Of a DNA stretch of 10,641 nucleotides, positions 6,488 through 10,641 are shown piece after piece. The stretch comes from Alphaproteobacteria bacterium. Lineage in GTDB: Bacteria > Pseudomonadota > Alphaproteobacteria > ATCC43930 > CGMCC-115725. The stretch spans positions 1 to 10,641 of the forward strand of contig JAFMSA010000091.1 of the NCBI GenBank assembly GCA_017353855.1. The letters run 5' to 3'. Both the position numbers and the translations under genes were made by a program. Under the pieces are notes generated by a model. That model was not told where the DNA came from and did not search any database. It worked only from the letters and a program-made list of their open reading frames with translations. Each line of letters opens with the position of its first letter. The first letter of the stretch is position 1.

Positions 6488-8299
6488 ATGGCCACTGCCG
6501 CGCCAGCTGAACCGACGGAAGACAAGCGCAACGCGAATATCAGCGGGTTGCCGGAATGGGATTTGTCGGACCTCTATCCCGGTCCCGACAGCGAGCCGCT
6601 CGCCCACGATCTCGCCGAGCTCGCCAGCGACGCACGAGCCTTCTCGCAGCGCTATCGCGGACACCTCCCGGAGCTCTCGGGAGCCGAGCTCGGCACTGCA
6701 AGTGAAGTCTACGAGCGACTGCAGGAAACAATCGGCCGCATCATGAGCTATGCCTCGCTCATGCACGCGGGAAATCTGGCCGACCCGAAGATCGGCCGTT
6801 TCTACCAGACGATGCAGGAGCGGACCAACGCGATCTCGACGATGCTGCTGTTCTTCACGCTCGAGCTCAATCGCCTGGAAGAGGCCGACCTCGAGGTCAA
6901 GCTTACCGATCCGGCGCTCGCCCGGTACCGGCCCTGGCTGCGCGACATCCGCGCGTTCCGGCCTCACCAGCTGAGCGACGAACTCGAAAAGCTGCTGCAT
7001 GAAAAGCAGCTTGCCGGCCGCGCGGCCTGGGTGCGGCTGTTCGACGAGACCATCGCGGATCTGAGGTTTCCGGTTCGCGGCAAGGAGCTGACCGAAGCAG
7101 AGGCCCTCGATCTGCTGTCCGACAGCGCTGCGGATATCCGGCGCGAGGCGGCGTTGAGCGTCGGCGAGGTGCTGGGGAAGAACATCCGGACTTTTGCGTT
7201 GATCGCCAACACCCTCGCCAAGGACAAGGAGATCGAAGACCGCTGGCGCCGGTTTGCGCGCCCGATCTCCTCGCGCAATCTGGCAAATTTTGTCGAAGAC
7301 GAAGTCGTCGACGCGTTGGTCGCGGCGGTGCGCGACAGCTACCCGAGGCTATCGCATCGTTACTACAGGCTGAAGGCGCGTTGGTTCGGCGCGGAGGAGC
7401 TGCCTTTTTGGGATCGCAACGCGCCGCTCCCCGAACAGGATGAGCGGACGATATCCTGGTCCGAAGCCCGGGAGACCGTGTTGGCCGCTTATCGCGCCTT
7501 CTCTCCCGACATGGCGGCGGTCGGCGGACGCTTCTTCGAGGGGCGTTGGATCGATGCACCGGTACGAGCGGGTAAGGCGTCGGGCGCCTTTTCGCATCCG
7601 ACCGTTCCCAGCGCGCATCCCTACTTGCTGCTGAACTATCAGGGGCGAGTGCGCGATGTGATGACCCTGGCACATGAGCTCGGTCACGGGGTCCATCAGA
7701 TGCTCGCCAACGGGCAGGGTTACCTGATGGCTGATACGCCGCTGACCCTCGCCGAGACCGCGTCGGTTTTCGGCGAAATGCTGACCTTCCGGGCGCTGCT
7801 TGCGCGCGAAACCGGTTCACGCCGGCGAAGGGTGATGCTTGCTGCGAAGGTCGAGGACATGCTCAATACGGTGGTCCGGCAAATCGCTTTCGCGACGTTC
7901 GAGCAAAAAGTGCATGACGAGCGGCGCGAGGCCGAGCTGACACCCGAGCGGCTGGGTGATATCTGGCTCGCGGTGCAGCGCGAGAGCCTGGGCCCGGCGT
8001 TGCACCTCGACGGGGTCTATCGCTATTACTGGTCTTACATCCCACATTTCATCCATGCGCCGTTTTATGTTTACGCCTACGCGTTTGGTGACTGCCTGGT
8101 GAACTCGCTCTATGCGGTTTACGAGGACGCGCATCAGGGGTTCGCCGAAAGATATCTCGGGATGCTGCGGGCGGGCGGCACGCTGCGGCATCGGGAGCTT
8201 CTCGCGCCCTTCGGGCTCGATGCCGCCGACCCGGCGTTCTGGGCCAGGGGGCTCGCAGTGATCGGCGGGTTCATCGACGAACTCGAGCGGCTCGGCTGA
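6488..8299 (+). CDS. M3 family oligoendopeptidase (PepF-like)
   Basis: This is a cytoplasmic zinc endopeptidase that cuts short peptides, related to thimet oligopeptidase and oligoendopeptidase F. The 603-residue product has the usual length. Zinc ligands are His396 and His400 in HELGH with catalytic Glu397, and Glu423 in LAETASVFGE, 27 residues after the first His. Other M3 marks are GAFSHPTVPSAHPYLLLNYQG-type sequence before the zinc site (367-386) and the C-terminal HFIHAPFYVYAYAFG-type segment (520-534), whose His/Tyr residues contact substrate in relatives. The N-terminal half (about 80-260) matches the helical oligoendopeptidase domain, with RNLANFVEDE at 263-272. The start was set at ATG 6488, with a weak GGGG at 6477-6480 seven bases before it. 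An open frame back to 6380 gives residues unlike the family. The gene is divergent from the acyl-CoA synthetase and precedes the ABC1 gene by 155 bases. pepF is the likely but unproven name. Confidence 0.92.
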   Translation: MATAAPAEPTEDKRNANISGLPEWDLSDLYPGPDSEPLAHDLAELASDARAFSQRYRGHLPELSGAELGTASEVYERLQETIGRIMSYASLMHAGNLADPKIGRFYQTMQERTNAISTMLLFFTLELNRLEEADLEVKLTDPALARYRPWLRDIRAFRPHQLSDELEKLLHEKQLAGRAAWVRLFDETIADLRFPVRGKELTEAEALDLLSDSAADIRREAALSVGEVLGKNIRTFALIANTLAKDKEIEDRWRRFARPISSRNLANFVEDEVVDALVAAVRDSYPRLSHRYYRLKARWFGAEELPFWDRNAPLPEQDERTISWSEARETVLAAYRAFSPDMAAVGGRFFEGRWIDAPVRAGKASGAFSHPTVPSAHPYLLLNYQGRVRDVMTLAHELGHGVHQMLANGQGYLMADTPLTLAETASVFGEMLTFRALLARETGSRRRRVMLAAKVEDMLNTVVRQIAFATFEQKVHDERREAELTPERLGDIWLAVQRESLGPALHLDGVYRYYWSYIPHFIHAPFYVYAYAFGDCLVNSLYAVYEDAHQGFAERYLGMLRAGGTLRHRELLAPFGLDAADPAFWARGLAVIGGFIDELERLG

Positions 8300-8454
8300 G
8301 GTGAGCTTCAGGCACTGCGTCGTTCCGGGCGCTGGTGCAGCCGGCGAGCCCCGCCCGTACCTGCGGCCTTCAGGCAGCGTCCGGCATCGAAGGTACCGGG
8401 CCCGCTCGCTTCGAGCCCCGGGCGAGCCGGAATGACGGCGATGGCGCAATAACA
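8300..8454. repeat. Intergenic stretch with short direct and inverted repeats
   Basis: The gap before the ABC1 gene holds several short repeats. CTTCAGGCA occurs at 8306-8314 and 8368-8376. GGCGAGCC occurs at 8343-8350 and 8421-8428. GCTCGC at 8404-8409 can pair with GCGAGC at 8422-8427, or its first five bases with CGAGC at 8412-8416, giving two mutually exclusive hairpins. No T-run follows, so it is not a typical intrinsic terminator. In DNA this rich in G and C such matches can be chance. I see no gene in it; the frame of the following gene is open back to a GTG at 8335 but without family similarity. Confidence 0.25.
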
Positions 8455-9864
8455 ATGTCCGACGACAATTCTCTGACCGGACGCGTGCGGCGCTATGCCC
8501 AGGTATCCACCGCAATGGGCGGGCTTGCGGCTCGGCTGGCCGGAGAACGCTATCTAGGCCTCAGTCTGGATCGCGGCCGTCACGCCGCAGAGCTCAAGGC
8601 GGTGCTTGGCGGCATCAAAGGCCCTTTGATGAAAGTTGCCCAGTTGCTCGCCACGATCCCCGACGCGCTGCCGAAGGAATATGTGCAGGAGCTGGTTCAG
8701 CTGCAGGCAAACGCGCCGGCTATGGGTTGGCCGTTTGTCCGAAGGCGCATGGCCGGCGAACTGGGGCCCCGCTGGCAGAGTCGATTTCGCGATTTCGAAA
8801 AGACTGCGGCGCACGCTGCTTCGCTGGGACAGGTGCACCGCGCTACCGCGCTCGACGGCACGCCTCTTGCCTGCAAGCTGCAATACCCCGACATGGCCGC
8901 GGCCGTCGAAGCCGATCTGCGTCAGCTGAAGCTCGCGATGGCCATTTATGAGCGCTACGACCGGGCGGTCACGATGGCGGAGATCCACGCCGAGATCTCG
9001 GAGCGGCTGCGCGAGGAGCTCGATTACGCCCGTGAGGCCGCGCATATGCGGCTCTACGGCGAGATTCTCCAAGGCGAACCCGGAGTCGCCGTGCCGGTTC
9101 CTGTGCCGGAACTCTCGACCAGCCGGCTGTTGACAATGACTTGGCTTGACGGAGCTCCGGTCCTCGACATCGCGGAAGCGCCGCTTGCCCAGCGCAATGA
9201 AATCGCTCTGCGAATGTTCCGTATCTGGTATGTGCCGTTCTATTACTTTGGTGTCATTCACGGCGACCCGCATCTCGGCAATTACACGGTCACCGCCGAC
9301 CGGGCCGTCAATCTCCTCGATTTCGGCTGCATCCGCGTCTTCCGCGCGTCATTCGTACGCGGCGTCATTGACCTTTACTATGCCCTCCAGCGCGGAGATC
9401 GGGACCTCGCGGTCCATGCTTATGAGAGCTGGGGCTTTGACAATCTGTCGCGCGAGATGATCGATGTGCTGAACCGCTGGGCGTCATTCGTCTACGGCCC
9501 GTTGCTCGACGATCGCGCGCGGTTGATCCAGGAAAAAGTGAGCGGCGTTTACGGAGCCAGCGTCGCGGACAGCGTGCACCGGGATATCCGGCGACTCGGG
9601 GGGGTCCGGCCGCCGCGCGAATTCGTTTTCATGGACCGCGCCGCGATCGGGCTCGGCTCGGTGTTCTTGCACCTCAAGGCCGAGATCAACTGGTACCGGC
9701 TCTTCCACGAGCTGACAGACGGCTTCGACGAGGCTGTGCTCGCCGCTCGTCAAGAGCGCGCATTGCGCGCCGCCGGCGTGCCGGACAGCGGCCGTCGGGC
9801 CGCGGGTCAGGCGCGCGGGCCGAAAGCGAGCCACCAACGCGCCAGAACCCCGCGGTCCCGTTAA
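8455..9864 (+). CDS. ABC1/AarF/UbiB family atypical kinase-like protein
   Basis: The family is of protein-kinase-like fold. Members (UbiB, COQ8/ADCK3) support ubiquinone synthesis or lipid homeostasis, probably through ATPase activity. With the ATG at 8455 the protein has 469 residues. The motifs in order are KGPLMKVAQ (56-63, the KxGQ signature with Ala62 for Gly), AAS at 121-123 in the Ala-rich nucleotide loop AASLGQVHRA, Lys141 in ACKLQYP, EELDYAREAA (187-196), HGDPHLGN (269-276, canonical HGDPHPGN) and the metal-binding DFG at 289-291. The long N-terminal helical extension specific to ABC1 proteins is present. The tail after about 430 is rich in Arg, Ala and Gly and probably disordered. 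No transmembrane segment was obvious. The ribosome binding site is weak. The family is secure, but orthology to ubiB is not shown, so no symbol is given. Confidence 0.92.
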   Translation: MSDDNSLTGRVRRYAQVSTAMGGLAARLAGERYLGLSLDRGRHAAELKAVLGGIKGPLMKVAQLLATIPDALPKEYVQELVQLQANAPAMGWPFVRRRMAGELGPRWQSRFRDFEKTAAHAASLGQVHRATALDGTPLACKLQYPDMAAAVEADLRQLKLAMAIYERYDRAVTMAEIHAEISERLREELDYAREAAHMRLYGEILQGEPGVAVPVPVPELSTSRLLTMTWLDGAPVLDIAEAPLAQRNEIALRMFRIWYVPFYYFGVIHGDPHLGNYTVTADRAVNLLDFGCIRVFRASFVRGVIDLYYALQRGDRDLAVHAYESWGFDNLSREMIDVLNRWASFVYGPLLDDRARLIQEKVSGVYGASVADSVHRDIRRLGGVRPPREFVFMDRAAIGLGSVFLHLKAEINWYRLFHELTDGFDEAVLAARQERALRAAGVPDSGRRAAGQARGPKASHQRARTPRSR

Positions 9865-9937
9865 CCCAATCGGAGGCGGTTGCGCCGGCCGCGTCGACAG
9901 GGCAGACTGCACTTTTCAACCGACGGTCGATCCTGGC

Positions 9938-10249
9938 ATGAGGCTGTTCTGTTGTCTCGCACTTGCGGCAGCTCTTCTCGGCGGCTGCACGTCTTATATC
10001 CCGGTCGATGACAGTTTTGGTACCAGCGCGCTGCGAGCGACCGGCAACATCCCGCCGGAATTTCTCGAATTCAACAGATACGACCCGCAAGTGAATGCGG
10101 TGCTCGCCTACCAAAGCTGCGCGACGCCCTACATTCCCCTGACCGAAAAATCGCTGCGCGGCTCACCGGGGGAGATCATTGCCTGGAACGGCCGTTGCGA
10201 ACCCTACGAAATCCGGCTGGACAACCTTGCCGAACATTTCAGCCCGTAA
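9938..10249 (+). CDS. Small predicted lipoprotein of unknown function
   Basis: I do not recognise a family for this 103-residue protein. It starts with a short positively charged N-terminus (MR), a hydrophobic stretch LALAAALL and a lipobox-like LGGC with Cys17 as the predicted lipidated residue. Thr at +2 would not retain it in the inner membrane by the Asp+2 rule. The mature part is about 87 residues, with two further cysteines, Cys61 and Cys87. Each begins a similar short motif (CATPY and CEPY), so they could form a disulfide or reflect an old duplication. The body is soluble-looking, with no second membrane segment. It lies 73 bases after the ABC1 gene on the same strand and may be cotranscribed. 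It is convergent with the next gene, with 10 bases between the stops. The ribosome binding site is poor. The signal peptide and composition make a real gene likely. Confidence 0.72.
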   Translation: MRLFCCLALAAALLGGCTSYIPVDDSFGTSALRATGNIPPEFLEFNRYDPQVNAVLAYQSCATPYIPLTEKSLRGSPGEIIAWNGRCEPYEIRLDNLAEHFSP

Positions 10250-10259
10250 AGCCGGCATT

Positions 10260-10641
10260 TCAGGCGGCCGCCGGGGCGGCTGCGCCGGGAAGTACCCCGC
10301 CTTTGGCGAGCAGCGTGTCGAAATACTCGATCGTGCGGGCGAGGCCTGTTTTGAGGTCGGTGACGGGTTGCCATCCGAGCACGGCGCGGGCCTGGGTGAT
10401 GTCGGGGCAGCGCTGCACCGGGTCGTCGACCGGTAGCGGGCGGCGAGTGATGACGGAGGATGACCCGGTCATGTCGATGACCAGCTCGGCGAGCTCGGCC
10501 ACCGAAGTCTCGACCGGGTTGCCGAGGTTGATGGGGCCGGTGATGTCGTCCTCGGCCGCCATCAATTTGACAAATCCGTCGATCAGATCGTCCACAAAGC
10601 AGAAGGCGCGGGTCTGGCTCCCGTCGCCATAGAGCGTGATC
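10260..10641 (-). CDS. UDP-glucuronate decarboxylase-like NAD-dependent epimerase, C-terminal part
   Basis: The visible 126 residues are the C-terminal substrate-binding part of an extended SDR nucleotide-sugar enzyme. The frame is open to the window edge at 10641, so the N-terminal Rossmann domain and the YxxxK active site lie outside. The sequence runs through GDGSQTRAFCFVDDLIDGF, NLGNP, SVAELAELV, PLPVDDPVQRCPDI and LGW.P..DLKTGLARTIEYF. This order matches UDP-glucuronate decarboxylases (UDP-xylose synthase), which convert UDP-glucuronate to UDP-xylose. A dTDP-glucose 4,6-dehydratase-like or UDP-glucose epimerase-like assignment is less likely but not excluded without the missing part. The protein ends in an Ala/Pro-rich tail. 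The family arginine in 'QRRPDI' is Cys here (QRCPDI). It may belong to a surface polysaccharide locus beyond the window. Confidence 0.85.
   Translation of the reverse strand, partial: ITLYGDGSQTRAFCFVDDLIDGFVKLMAAEDDITGPINLGNPVETSVAELAELVIDMTGSSSVITRRPLPVDDPVQRCPDITQARAVLGWQPVTDLKTGLARTIEYFDTLLAKGGVLPGAAAPAAA

Noticed and set aside
6903..7820. 305-codon minus-strand frame opposite the oligoendopeptidase
   Set aside because: Arg/Pro/Ser-rich shadow with no domain.
8335..8454. Start of the ABC1 gene at GTG 8335
   Set aside because: The 40 extra residues lack family similarity; ATG 8455 gives the normal N-terminus.
9865..9937. CGTCG ... CGACG inverted repeat and a TTTT run suggesting a terminator after the ABC1 gene
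   Set aside because: Stem of only 5 pairs with a 24-base loop, and the T-run lies inside the loop rather than after the stem.
10264..10273. Perfect 10-base palindrome GGCGGCCGCC near the convergent gene ends
   Set aside because: It encodes part of the Ala-rich tail of the epimerase and has no T-run; composition alone explains it.
1..10641. CRISPR arrays, tRNA/rRNA genes, insertion sequences, phage or defence genes
   Set aside because: Looked for on both strands. No regularly spaced repeats, no transposase, nuclease or toxin-like products and no RNA gene signatures were seen.

Overview
The window is GC-rich DNA with dense coding, short gaps and overlapping start/stop codons. Protein-level resemblance (a two-gene egtB-egtD set, a COG1022-type acyl-CoA synthetase, an M3 oligoendopeptidase next to an ABC1/UbiB kinase-like gene) points to an alphaproteobacterium. 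The phylum-level call is inference from remembered family resemblance. No rRNA, tRNA, insertion sequence, prophage or CRISPR array was found, and no stretch above 300 bases lacks a gene. The window is cut inside a gene at both ends.

Layout. Positions 1-3736 (+): an M32 (Taq-type) metallocarboxypeptidase missing its N-terminus, then egtB and egtD, which overlap by 4 bases. These two encode the sulfoxide synthase and the histidine trimethyltransferase of ergothioneine biosynthesis. Positions 3746-6360 (-): a probable two-gene operon of a long-chain acyl-CoA synthetase and a short-chain dehydrogenase, overlapping by 31 bases and convergent with egtD. Positions 6361-6487: a 127-base divergent intergenic region with an AT-richer patch and an imperfect inverted repeat. 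Positions 6488-10249 (+): an M3 oligoendopeptidase, an ABC1/UbiB-family atypical kinase and a small predicted lipoprotein of unknown function. Positions 10260-10641 (-): the C-terminal part of a UDP-glucuronate decarboxylase-like epimerase that runs off the window and may mark the edge of a polysaccharide locus.

How the genes work together. egtD methylates histidine to hercynine and egtB adds sulfur to it, so the pair supplies the first two steps of ergothioneine synthesis. No egtA, egtC or egtE lies nearby. The EgtB carries a Tyr-Tyr pair (93-94) that resembles the cysteine-using type II enzymes, which would explain the absence of egtA and egtC. The acyl-CoA synthetase and dehydrogenase are probably co-expressed, but the dehydrogenase substrate cannot be read from sequence. 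The two zinc peptidases (M32 and M3) are likely cytoplasmic peptide-turnover enzymes. I see mostly conserved metabolic genes and no convincing new multi-gene system. The items most worth a second look are the EgtB subtype, the altered signature residues in the ABC1 and SDR proteins, the unknown lipoprotein and the operator-like repeat in the divergent region.
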